A stretch of DNA of 64,000 nucleotides from Humulus lupulus (Eukaryota > Streptophyta > Magnoliopsida > Rosales > Cannabaceae): the NCBI RefSeq assembly GCF_963169125.1, contig NC_084796.1, positions 212,229,948 through 212,293,947 of the forward strand. Direction: 5' to 3'. The notes under the pieces were generated by a model. The model did no database searches and had not been told where the DNA came from. It was given only the letters and a program-made list of their open reading frames with translations. This document shows positions 47,909 through 57,633 of the stretch, piece after piece. Position numbers and translations under genes: made by a program. Each line of letters begins with the position of its first letter. Within the stretch, counting starts at the first letter, position 1.

Positions 47909-49044
47909 AGTAATGCCTCCATGCCTTCAATGCAAAGACCACTGCTGCCAAGTCAAGATCATGAGTGGGGTATCTCTGTTCATACTCTTTCAACTAGCAC
48001 GATGCATAAGCAATCACCTTCCCTGACTGCATAAGAACACAACCTAAACCCTGATGTGAGGCATCACTATATATCACAAACTTATCGTGATATGTCAGAA
48101 GGCTCAAAACTGTAGTTGTAATCAATCGCTGCTTCAATTCCTGGAAGTTGTTCTCACACTTATCTAACCTTGCAAACTTTTGATTATTGTGTGTCAGTTC
48201 AGTCAAGGAAGTAGCAATCCATGAGAACCCTTCCATAAAACGTTTATAGTAACCTACCAATCCAAGGAAGCTCCTAATCTCTAAGGTATTCCCTTGCCTT
48301 AGCCAATCTCTGACCGCCTCAATCTTTGTTGGGTCCACCTTGATCCCCTCGTTACTGACAATATGACCAAGGAAAGTTACCTAAGGTAACTAGAACTCAC
48401 ATTTCTTAAACTTAACAAACAGCCTATGTTCCCTCAGTCTATATAGAACCAACCTCAGATGTTGCTCATGTTCTGACTCTGACTGAGAATAAACCATAAT
48501 ATCGTTGATAAAGACGATCAAAAACTAGTCCAAGTAATCTTTGAACACCATGTTCATCAGATCCATAAAATCAATTGGGGCATTAGTCAATCCAAAGGAC
48601 ATGACTAAGAACTCATAATACCCATGTCTAGTACGAAAGGCAGTCTTTGTTATATCTCTCTCCTTGATCCTCAGCTGGTGATAACCAGATTAAAGATCTA
48701 TCTTTGAGAATACCATCTTACTCTGCAACTAATCAAACATATCATCTATCCTTGGCAGAGGATACTTGTTCTTCATTGTTAACTTATTCAGTTCTCTGTA
48801 GTCAATACACATTCTCACAAATCCATCTTTCTTCTTTACAAACAGGACTGGTGCACCCCATGGTGAGAAACTGGGTCTAATAAAACCCAAGTCTAACATC
48901 TCCTGTAGTTGTACCATCAATTCCTTTTATTCTGCTGGGGTCATTCTATAAGGTGCCCTAGACACTGGCTCCGTCCCTGATGCCAGTTCAATAGCAAATT
49001 CAATCTCTGTGTGTGACGGCAGCACTGGTAAATCCTCTGGAAAC
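47909..49044 (-). pseudogene. Chromo3: chromovirus RT and RNase H fragment
   Basis: Minus-strand text. A linker and RT start ([60 protein letters not shown]) lies at 49044-48729. RT/RNase H connection text ([57 protein letters not shown]) is at 48338-47994. [15 protein letters not shown] runs up to the LTR at 47908. Protease, gag and integrase are absent. The RT-RNase H overlap with Chromo1 shows that it is a separate copy. Confidence 0.85.
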
Positions 49045-50135
49045 AGATGGCGATGAAACAACAGGAAAATAGGCTGATGGAAGAATAGAACTGAGTAGGT
49101 AGTTAAAGCTAATAGAGGCCCTCATGCATTCATCTCTAAAGTATTACCCTTCTCGAAGTGAGTTCCTTGACAAAATAAAAATTGACATGAAACTATATAT
49201 ATATAATATTATCACGAATTAACTTATAAACAATTAGCCAGTTTTTTTTAATAGCGGGAACAAACAAGATATTGTTTAAAACCAAGGGTGAAATACCATC
49301 TTCAAAATTAACAGTAGAGGAACCAATACATATGAGAGATAGGCAGGAACTGACTATTTCCAGTAATTAGAGTGATTACCTCTATATTCAGATTCTTGAG
49401 CCAAGGAATTACCATCATGAGTAACATGGTGAGAGGCTCCATTGTCTAAATACTAGGCAGAGTTAGTGGTAGTGTTGGGAGATGAAAACAAAGCCTACTG
49501 ACCAGGGGAGGAGGGGGATGAAATGTCAGTTAGGGCAGGATTGGGATTGGATGACATTGATTAGGAGATCAATGGGACTAGGTGGCAACATTTGTAGTTG
49601 GGAGGAGATTTCAGAAAGAGCGGTATTTGATTTGGTCAATTCGAAGCTCTTGGCTTTGCAGAAGGAATTGAAGTTCTTGAAGGGATATAGCGCCATGACT
49701 TGAGGTAATATGAACAACAATTGGGTCATAGTCACTCCCTAAACCTGGAAGAATATAGAGAAACAACTCATCATCACTAATTAATTAACCAAAGACGGAG
49801 AGACTTTCAGATAGGGTTTTCCTTGGTAGCATGTAGTCGTGTATTGTGAGTGATCCCTTTTTGAGAGATTGCATTTGGAGCATTAGTTGAAGGATGGGCC
49901 TTAGATTATGTTGTGAACATGGACTCAAAAGTGGCCTAAATTTCATAAGAGGGACATTTAACCACGTGGCCCATCAACACTTCAGTGATGGAATTAAATA
50001 GCCAACTCGTGAGAGCTTGGTTTGTACGTGCCCAAACAATATAGTCAGGGTTTGGTTGAAAAGAAGGAGCAGGCCCATCAGTGGGTGCAAGGTGTTGTGG
50101 AGCAAGAAATTGAGCAAGGCACGAACATTATTAAG
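49045..50135 (-). pseudogene. Ty1/copia relic: gag and start of pol
   Basis: Minus-strand text. The gag (UBN2-type) block YIVWARTNQALTSWLFNSIT and HVVKCPSYEIWATFESMFTT is at 50060-49900. The pre-integrase segment YLDNGASHHVTHDGN, VNFEDGISPLVLNNILFVPA and FVKELTSRRVIL is at 49475-49080. Asp-Asn-Gly-Ala-Ser is the altered protease active-site region. A frameshift lies near 49315 and the first Trp is a stop. It continues after Tat2 at 61936. The low-coordinate end at 49045 is a truncation next to Chromo3. Confidence 0.75.
49858..50135. repeat. Copy 1 of 278-bp flanking duplication around Tat2
   Basis: This copia gag segment lies directly before the Tat2 5' LTR and recurs at 61658-61935 directly after the shortened 3' LTR. 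I count about six differences by eye. Confidence 0.9.
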
Positions 50136-50721
50136 TGTTTATCCATGAATCAACTGCTGATGACGTGGCAAGGATTTTTGACACGTGGCGGACACGTAGT
50201 AGAGATAGGGCTCGCCTATCGACCAGCATTATTTCTACACGAAGAGATCAAGTTCTATATACGACTAGCTTAGTCGTGTATTTCATTTATTTATGTAAAG
50301 ATCTGTACAGTTGTGATGATATCTGAGAATATCTCTTCATTATGACCTGCAGATCCAATAATTAAGGATAGATATTATTTTCTAATTCATGTAACTCTTC
50401 CTCAGCCTATAAATATGGAAGAGATAGCTCAAGGAAGGGGATTGATCTTTATTCTTGGAGAATTATATTACTATTATCCATCGTTGTATTGTTTTCTTCT
50501 TCTAAGGTCTGTGAAACTCAAGAACCCTAGTTCTTTGATCACACCTTGGGAGCTCAATATTAATAATAGTATCAAGTGGACGTAGGTCATTACCAATCAC
50601 TGGGGCCGAACCACTATAAATCTCTGTGTTCTTTATCTTTCCATTAGATTATTTTCAAGCTCTATATAATTTTCCTGTCATTTTCTAGACTCCGTGTCGT
50701 TGACCAAAATCAGGGTCAACA
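50136..50721 (+). mobile_element. Tat2 5' LTR
   Basis: Starts TGTTTATCC, ends GGGTCAACA, 586 bp. TATA box CTATAAATA at 50407-50415. Roughly two dozen differences by eye from the 3' LTR, most of them transitions, so the insertion is not recent. Confidence 0.9.
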
Positions 50722-50763
50722 TTCTAGTGCTTTCATTGAGAGACTTGAATCCAAGAAAATCCA

Positions 50764-52850
50764 ATGGCAAAGACTACCAAGAAAACTAGACAGGCTGCTG
50801 CCGCACCATCCCAGCCTCCTCCCCCAAATATGGTTGAAGACGAACCTCATTTGGAGTTCAATGAGGAGGAAGTGGACTCTGAGGCCCTGAATACAACACT
50901 GGGGGTGTTGCAAGATTAGTTGGCCACTCTGAGGGCCAATAAAGAGAGTGTCATCGAGATAATGGTGTCACAGCAGAGGGAGATAGAGCGCCAATGCCAA
51001 GAACTGAGCGAAAGACAGGCAGAGATGGACCATCGTCAGAGGGACGCCATGGCAGCCCTTGAAGCAGCCCTCCAGTTGGCTAGGAATCAGGGTGCACCTG
51101 CTTCGCAGCCTGATCAACCCCTAAGTGGGCCACCTCAAAGAGGTCCCAATCCTAGCCCTCCGCTCTAGCCAACAAGCCCTCAAAGGCCGGAGCGATGCCT
51201 CAAGATGATATCCCACCTAGGGACCATGAGACACAGCCTCCATCCCAGGCTGGTCAAGGCAATCCCCCACACCCAAGGCAGAATAGATCTGGGCAACAGC
51301 CCCACAGCCCTAGACGCCCGGGGGGCGAAGAGCCATACCCATCGAGTAGGGGGCAACGTCCTTCTGCTAACAGAAGGAACTCAGAGAAAGGATCTACGGT
51401 CATGGGCCCTCCACGGCATGACAATGCACGGGGACCCACCGACCAGCGCAGGCCTCCCCCTAACGCTCGGGAAGTTCCATCACAAGGAGGCAACAGAGGA
51501 AAGAGTCGGTCCCACCATAGCTAGTCAAGGTTCAAAGATGGCCACGACTACAATGAGGCCGACTCAGGCAGAGGGAACACTGGTCGGAGAAACGAGGAGA
51601 GAGGTGGAGGCAGAAGCCCCCCACCTAGAAAAGACCGATAAGCAGGACATAATGCTGGGGGGCAGCCCAGACAAAACAATGTCTTTAGCCGGCTCGGAGC
51701 CACCGAGCAGCGGCGAAGAGACGATGACCTGAGGGATGTACTCAATGACCACCGAGAAAGGCACGATGAATACATCCCCCCAGCGCCAGAGGCCCCAGAA
51801 ATTCCTGAAGCAGTTCAGGCTCAAATTGATGCCCTGAACCAAGTTGTACAGCAGCTGGTCGGGGGGCGGACATTTCATATCGAGTACGATCGAAGAAGAG
51901 GCACCCCTTTCGTACAAAGGATTGCTGTGGCAGAAACCCCCAGCAAGTTCAAGATGTCAACTCTACCAAAATTTTACGGGTATGGAGACCCGATATCTCA
52001 TGTAAACAAATTTGAGATACAAATGGATATTCAGAAAGTCCCTGAAGATGCTCGCTGCAGGATCTTCCCAGCGACCCTTTCTGATGCCATTCGGGAGTGG
52101 TTCTTTAAGTTCCCTCCTACAAGTACAGTATCCTGGGAAATGTTCGGGAAGGATTTTTACGGACAGTTCTATGCGGGTCGAGTGCACCCTCCGAGGCAAA
52201 CCAACGGTCAAGATACGCCAGAAAGAAGGAGAGCCTTTGAAGGAGTATTTTCAGCACTTCATGCGAGCCGCAGCAAGAGCCAAGATTGTGGGCGATGAAG
52301 GCAAGATGATTGCCTTAACTGCTGGGGTTAGGCGCCATTCTCCTCTCTAGAGCATCCTCAGGAAGCATGGGGTTAACACGACCTAGGAGTTTTTAGATCG
52401 AGCTGATCGGTACATCAAGCTCGAGGAAGCGAATGCCAACGAAGGCAAATCGCCTGCAAAAGACAAGGGGTCCAAGGAAGAACCCGCCAAAGCCGCCAAC
52501 GGGTCTAAACCCAATGGCAATGGCAAAGGCAACAGGAATGGCAGTGGTAAAAATGGTGGAAAGCGGGCGAATGGCGAACCCTTGACCTGCAAGAGTAAGC
52601 GCCCCAAAAATAATCAGTATGAACAGAAATTCACCAATTACACCGCCTTTGTCGAAAGCCGAGCTGAGGTTTTTCAAGCGACCAGCTCAAGCGTGCCCTA
52701 TTGACAACCCGCACCTATAAGAAAAGATATCTCCAAGAGAGATTCGACAAAGTTCTGTCGTTATCATAACGACTACGGGCACGACACCAATGAGTGTAAC
52801 CAGCTAAAGGATGAGATTGAGTTCCTGATAAGACAGGGACACTTAAGATG
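50764..52850 (+). pseudogene. Tat2 gag, frameshifted
   Basis: Structural polyprotein. It starts MAKTTKKTRQAAAAPSQPPP about 43 bp after the LTR. A coiled coil (REIERQCQELSERQAEMDHR) follows a stop at 50917. A Pro/Arg/Gly-rich linker is in a second frame (51195-51524). Then comes the conserved gag core (FKMSTLPKFYGYGDPISHVN, AIREWFFKFPPTSTVSWEMF) to about 52200. A third frame carries GEPLKEYFQHFMRAAARAK, LDRADRYIKLEEAN and a zinc-knuckle-like CRYHNDYGHDTNEC near 52757. Stops occur at 51166, 52348, 52384 and 52702. The core is typical of plant Ty3/gypsy gag. Frame changes are mutations except perhaps the last one into pol. Confidence 0.8.
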
Positions 52851-53669
52851 ATGTGTACGAGCCGCAGGAGGTTCTCAGCGAAAAGCTCAAGGGGGCAACG
52901 AGTCGGCGCCTGCACGCCAGCGCTCGCCACCTTTACAGCCAGCTCCCATGGCAGGTACCCTACTCACCATCTACATCTTGCAGGAGTTAGTGGAAAAGCA
53001 AGGGAACAATACGCTCGAACCCTACGCCACGACCAGGACATCAAGATGATGAGTGTCAAGGATCGTGCACCCAAAAAAGCTCGAACAGAGGAGGTTCCGA
53101 TCACCTTCTCTGACGACGACGCCCAGCATGTGCGATTCCCACACTTCGATCCGCTGGTCATGGATGTCCAAATCGCAAATATGATGGTGAAGAGAGTGTT
53201 GGTCGATACAGGAAGTTCGGTCAACATCCTATATAAGTCCTCGTTGGAAAGGATGAAATTGTCCATCAAAGACCTAGAGCCATGCAACCAAACCATTTAT
53301 GGTTTTTTCAGAGAAGGGCTTGCCCCAGTAGGGTTGATTAGACTCCAAGTCACAGCAAGTATTGCGCCTGCTAACAGGACATTACTCACTACTTTTATAG
53401 TAGTTGATTGTCCTTCAGCGTATAATGCCGTGATAGGGAGACCAATTCTAGTTGACCTTCGAGCCGTCACTTCTGTATGGCACCTCGCCATGAAATTCCC
53501 AACAGACGAAGGAGTAAGGTGCGTGCTGGGAAACCAGCGGGAGGTGAGAGAATGCTACAACACCTCGATCACCAAGGCAAAAAAGGGTGTATCGAGAGAT
53601 ACTGCCGGAAAAGAGTTGCAAATGGCATCTGATGTTCAAGCCCGCTCAAGTGATAATCTCACCAAATAG
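52848..53669 (+). CDS. Tat2 protease region
   Basis: Aspartic protease that would cut the gag-pol polyprotein. The active-site motif VLVDTGSSVNILY has Asp-Thr-Gly with Asp at residue 120 (53205). Later AYNAVIGRPILVDLRAV matches the flap and second-half signature of retropepsins. Length of 273 residues includes a linker before the domain. It is in a frame different from the end of gag and in the same frame as RT and integrase. It ends at an early stop (53667), with two more stops at about 53754 and 53871 before RT. The true pol probably ran on without a stop. Confidence 0.8.
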   Translation: MMCTSRRRFSAKSSRGQRVGACTPALATFTASSHGRYPTHHLHLAGVSGKAREQYARTLRHDQDIKMMSVKDRAPKKARTEEVPITFSDDDAQHVRFPHFDPLVMDVQIANMMVKRVLVDTGSSVNILYKSSLERMKLSIKDLEPCNQTIYGFFREGLAPVGLIRLQVTASIAPANRTLLTTFIVVDCPSAYNAVIGRPILVDLRAVTSVWHLAMKFPTDEGVRCVLGNQREVRECYNTSITKAKKGVSRDTAGKELQMASDVQARSSDNLTK

Positions 53670-53885
53670 GGCGTTGCCCAAAGCGAGGATAGAGACTTGG
53701 ATCCTCGCTTTGGGGATTTCGAAGAAGAAGTAGGCCCCATTGAGGACCTTGAATAATTCCAACTCAATGAGGGAAATCTGACAAGAGTTGTGAAAGTCGG
53801 TAAAAACTTAGAGACAACAACAAAACAAGCACTAGTGAAGTTCTTAAAAAGGAACCAGGATGTCTTTGCCTAGTCGCATAAAGAC

Positions 53886-55565
53886 ATGTTTGGGATAGAT
53901 CCTGCAATCATCACCCATGTCCTGAACATTGACAAAAGCTTTCCATCTGTGCAGCAGAAAAGAAGGCTGCTCGACAAAGACCTATCAAAAGCTTTGAAGG
54001 AAGAAGTCGAGAGGGTAAAGGAGAATGGGTTCATCAGGGTGGCGTTTTATCCATCGTGGGTCTCCAATCCTGTACTCGTGCCCAAGCCGAATGGCAAGTG
54101 GCGTACGTGCATGGATTTTACAGACCTCAATAAAGCCTGCCCCAAAGACTGTTTCCCACTCTCGAGGATCGACCAGCTGGTCGATGCCACTGCAGGAAAT
54201 GAGATCCTCTCATTCATGGATGCATACTCTGGGTATAATCAGATTAGTATGCATCCCCCTGATGAGGATCACACTAGCTTTCGAACCGATACAGGGCTCT
54301 ACTGTTACAAGGTGATGCCCTTTGGTTTGAAAAATGCTGGTGTGACTGACGAGAGACTCGTCAACCACATGTTTAAGAAGCTAATCGGAGCAAACATGGA
54401 GGTTTACGTCAACGACATGTTGGTTAAGTCGAAGAAGGCAGAAGGACATGTAAGGGATTCGCATGAATGCTTCAACGTCCTTAACAAATATAGGATGAAG
54501 CTGAATCCCCTTAAATGTTCCTTCGGAGTTGGATCAGGGAAGTTCTTGAGATTCATAGTTAACTCAAGAGGAATTGAAGCTAATCCCGAGAAGATAAAAG
54601 CCCTGATTGAGATGAAATCGCCAGTGAAGATTAAGGATGTCCAAAGTCTAACTGGGAGAATTGCCGCTCTTAGTAGATTTATTTCAAAATCAACGGACAA
54701 GTGCGTCCGATTTTTCAATCTACACAGAGGCAACAAGAAATTTGAATGGACAGATGAGTGCGAACAGGCCTTTCAAGCACTAAAAGCGCATATGGTGCAG
54801 CCACCCATTCTGTGGAAGCCGATCGATAAAGAGACTTTGTTCATCTACCTAGCAATCATGGATTATGCTGCTAGTGCTGTTCTGGTGAGACAAGAAGAAG
54901 GTGTGCAGAAGGTTGTCTATTACGTAAGCAAAAGACTGATCGGAGCAGAATTAAGATATCACCCCATTGAAAGGTTAGCCTACTGCTTAGTATTGGCCTC
55001 TAGGAAGCTACGACCTTACTTCCAAGCCCATCTGATTACGGTATTGACCGACCAGCCTCTTCGGCAAGTTCTGCAAAAGCCAAAGGCTGCCGGAAGATTA
55101 CTAAAGTGGGTAGTCGAACTCGGGAAGTTCGACATATCTTACCTACCGCGAGCAGCTATAAAGGGACAAGCCTTAGGTGACTTCATCGCCGAGTTTACAG
55201 AGCCCGCGGGTGGCGAGCAGATCGAGGAGCCTAGGGAGCCTGAATGTCAAATCCAAGCACGCTCGTGGAAATTGTTCACCGACGGATCATCTAACGAATC
55301 CCACGCAGGAGGAGGAGTGATATTGATAACGCCGAAAGGGCATCGATTTCACTGTGCAATAAGATTTGACTTCACTGCCTCTAACAATGAGGCTGAATAT
55401 GAAGCACTGCTCGCTGGACTGCGGTTAGCCAAGGACATGAACATAAAAACATTTGACATTTATAGTGATTCTCAGCTAGTCATGAATCAAATCTTGGGAG
55501 AGTATCAAGCGCGAGGATTAAAGATGGTCGCCTATCTGAACAAAGTGAAGGATCTTTTAGCCTAG
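53886..55565 (+). CDS. Tat2 reverse transcriptase, RNase H and archaeal-type RNase H
   Basis: 559 residues. RT motifs: NPVLVPKPNGKWRTCMDF, DLNKACPKDCFPLSRIDQLV, FMDAYSGYNQISM, VMPFGLKNAG and YVNDMLVKS (174-182), where the catalytic YVDD Asp is Asn. The classical RNase H follows (about 310-430). A linker leads to a second RNase H of archaeal type: LFTDGSS (Asp 466), NNEAEYEALLAGL and YSDSQLV. Two RNase H domains mark the Tat lineage (named aRNH in the literature). Copying RNA into DNA and removing RNA are the roles. The YVND change should abolish polymerisation. A TAG stop at 55563 separates it from integrase in the same frame. Confidence 0.92.
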   Translation: MFGIDPAIITHVLNIDKSFPSVQQKRRLLDKDLSKALKEEVERVKENGFIRVAFYPSWVSNPVLVPKPNGKWRTCMDFTDLNKACPKDCFPLSRIDQLVDATAGNEILSFMDAYSGYNQISMHPPDEDHTSFRTDTGLYCYKVMPFGLKNAGVTDERLVNHMFKKLIGANMEVYVNDMLVKSKKAEGHVRDSHECFNVLNKYRMKLNPLKCSFGVGSGKFLRFIVNSRGIEANPEKIKALIEMKSPVKIKDVQSLTGRIAALSRFISKSTDKCVRFFNLHRGNKKFEWTDECEQAFQALKAHMVQPPILWKPIDKETLFIYLAIMDYAASAVLVRQEEGVQKVVYYVSKRLIGAELRYHPIERLAYCLVLASRKLRPYFQAHLITVLTDQPLRQVLQKPKAAGRLLKWVVELGKFDISYLPRAAIKGQALGDFIAEFTEPAGGEQIEEPREPECQIQARSWKLFTDGSSNESHAGGGVILITPKGHRFHCAIRFDFTASNNEAEYEALLAGLRLAKDMNIKTFDIYSDSQLVMNQILGEYQARGLKMVAYLNKVKDLLA

Positions 55566-55730
55566 TTCGACAGATACACTCTCCAGCAAGTGCCTCGTGA
55601 TCAGAATTCCAATGCAGACGCTTTGGCAAAGTTGGCAAGTGCAAAAGATGTTGATACTTTGAACATAGTGCCAGTCGAGCGACTATCCGCACCCAGCATC
55701 CAAGCCACATAAATCACTTTAGTCATCCAG

Positions 55731-56978
55731 ATGACGGATACATGGATTGCGCCATATGTAGAGTATCTATCAAGTGGCGTGCTACCAGCGGACAAAAACA
55801 AAGCTAGGACCCTTCAGCGGCAAGCTGCTAGGTATATCCTGGTCGATGGAATCCTGTACCGAAGGGGATATTCACTGCCACTCCTAAGATGTATTACAAA
55901 GGAGAAAGCCAAAGAGTTAATGAAGGAGGTACACGAAGGCTTTTGCGGAGACCACGCTAAGGGGCAAAGCCTGCCGAAAAAGATCCTATGGCAGGGATAT
56001 TTCTGGCCAACAATGAATGAAGACTTCATGGAGTTCGTGCGAAAATGTGACAAGTGTCAAAGGTTTTCTAAGATCCCTCGAGCAGCTCCCAATGAGTTAA
56101 AGCAGATGCAGAGTCCATGGCCCTTTGCGGTTTGGGGAATAGATCTAATCGGATCTTTGCCTACGGGGAAAGGTGATGTAAAGTACGCAGTGGTTGCCGT
56201 CGACTACTTCACAAAATGGACTGAAGCCCAACCACTCGCGACCATAATGACAAAGAAAGTGCTTGACTTCGTAGTCAAAAACATCATCTGTCGCTATGGA
56301 TTGCCAAAGAAGATAGTCTCAGACAACGGCACCCAGTTCGACAGTGATGTATTTACAGATTTCTACAAATGTCACGACATTATTAAGAGCTTTTCTTCAG
56401 TCGCTCATCCCCGAGCAAACGGGCAAGTCGAGGCAATTAACAAAACACTGAAGGATACACTGAAGAAAAGACTTGAAGACGCTAAGGGAGCATGGCCGGA
56501 ACAGTTGCCTGAAGTCCTCTGGTCATATAGAACTTCCCACCGAACAGCAACAGGTCATACCCCGTTTTCCTTGGCATACGGGTATGAGGCCATGTTGCCT
56601 GTTGAGTTGGATCCGCCCTCTCACCGCAGATTAACATACGACCAGGATTCTAACAGCCAGCTACTGATGGAATCCTTGGACTCGATTGATGAAAGGCGTG
56701 AACAAGCCCAGCTCCGAGTAGCTGCATACCAGCAGAAGGTCGCCTGGTATTTCAACTCCAAAGTACAAGAAAGAAAATTCAATGTTGCAGACCTTGTGCT
56801 CCGAAGAGTTTTCCTTAGCACTCGCAACCAAGTTACTGGAGTACTCGGACCAAATTGGGAAGGGCCTTACCAGATTGATGAAGTCCTTCACCCAAGCACT
56901 TATAAACTTGCACGCTTAAATGGAGATCTCGTTCCTCGATATTGGAATGGAGAACACCTGCGCAAGTATTATCAATGA
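55731..56978 (+). CDS. Tat2 integrase
   Basis: 415 residues. Zinc-binding His68, His75, Cys106 and Cys109 form the HHCC domain. The core has Asp138 (WGIDLIG), Asp198 (VSDNGTQF) and Glu234 (NGQVEAIN), a full D,D35E set. The C-terminal part has VLGPNWEGPYQIDEV and ends PRYWNGEHLRKYYQ with no chromodomain. The start shown is the first Met after a stop; the pol frame continues upstream through stops at 55563 and 55710, with a linker in between. All catalytic residues are present. The Tat1 and Tat3 copies are less complete. Confidence 0.93.
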   Translation: MTDTWIAPYVEYLSSGVLPADKNKARTLQRQAARYILVDGILYRRGYSLPLLRCITKEKAKELMKEVHEGFCGDHAKGQSLPKKILWQGYFWPTMNEDFMEFVRKCDKCQRFSKIPRAAPNELKQMQSPWPFAVWGIDLIGSLPTGKGDVKYAVVAVDYFTKWTEAQPLATIMTKKVLDFVVKNIICRYGLPKKIVSDNGTQFDSDVFTDFYKCHDIIKSFSSVAHPRANGQVEAINKTLKDTLKKRLEDAKGAWPEQLPEVLWSYRTSHRTATGHTPFSLAYGYEAMLPVELDPPSHRRLTYDQDSNSQLLMESLDSIDERREQAQLRVAAYQQKVAWYFNSKVQERKFNVADLVLRRVFLSTRNQVTGVLGPNWEGPYQIDEVLHPSTYKLARLNGDLVPRYWNGEHLRKYYQ

Positions 56979-57633
56979 ATAATTCTTCTTAAAGAATTGG
57001 CTTGTATAAATTTTAGTTTTTACAAGTTCTGTGTAAGATCTTATTGATCACTCATAAAGACATGTTTAGTCCATTTACTACGAGAATAAAGGGGACTGTG
57101 CTCAGCCAGTCATTTCTTGCCAACTATTGTATTTATTACAAGTATTTGCTCATTACGTGTGTGTTTTGCTGTATTATAATTCTAATCGCATTGCTTCGAG
57201 TAGTAACATTCGGGCAGGTTCTATTCAAGGCAAGTGACAAAGGACCTAAAGCTCCCCGATCACTTGGGGGGCATACAAGGTACAAGTAAGCAAAGCATAT
57301 CGTTAAAAGGTATGTAAACACATGAGAAAAATAAGTGAAAGCATGCTAGGGCACTTAGAGTATTTTTCAAAATTTTGATATTTTGTTAAATCAAACCAAA
57401 GTGCTATGCTAAGTTTGGTCATGCGAACAAATAGATGTTATAATAATATGCAAATATATTATAATATCAAAGCGATCATTTTACACCGCGAGCAGTAACT
57501 GCTTTGATGTAATTGTTCAAAATAAAATTAAGAGCTGCCTCTGCAGCAAACCAAAGAAAAATTATATTGTCTTTACATCATGACCCGTAGGTCGTGTAGT
57601 TAAAAAAAAGAAAGAAATATAAAAAATAAAAGA
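56979..57633. other. Spacer between Tat2 pol and antisense gene
   Basis: About 650 bp of AT-rich DNA. No tandem array like that of Tat3 is visible. It probably contains the converging 3' ends of the pol and aORF2 transcripts. Confidence 0.6.

Noticed and set aside
46445..49044. Continuation of Chromo1 after the Chromo2 and Tat3 insertions
   Set aside because: The RT and RNase H in 47909-49044 duplicate regions already present in Chromo1, so this is a separate element.
51205..51732. Frame of 175 codons in Tat2 gag
   Set aside because: It is the wrong frame of the gag linker; the Pro/Arg/Gly-rich text leading into the gag core is in the frame starting at 51195.
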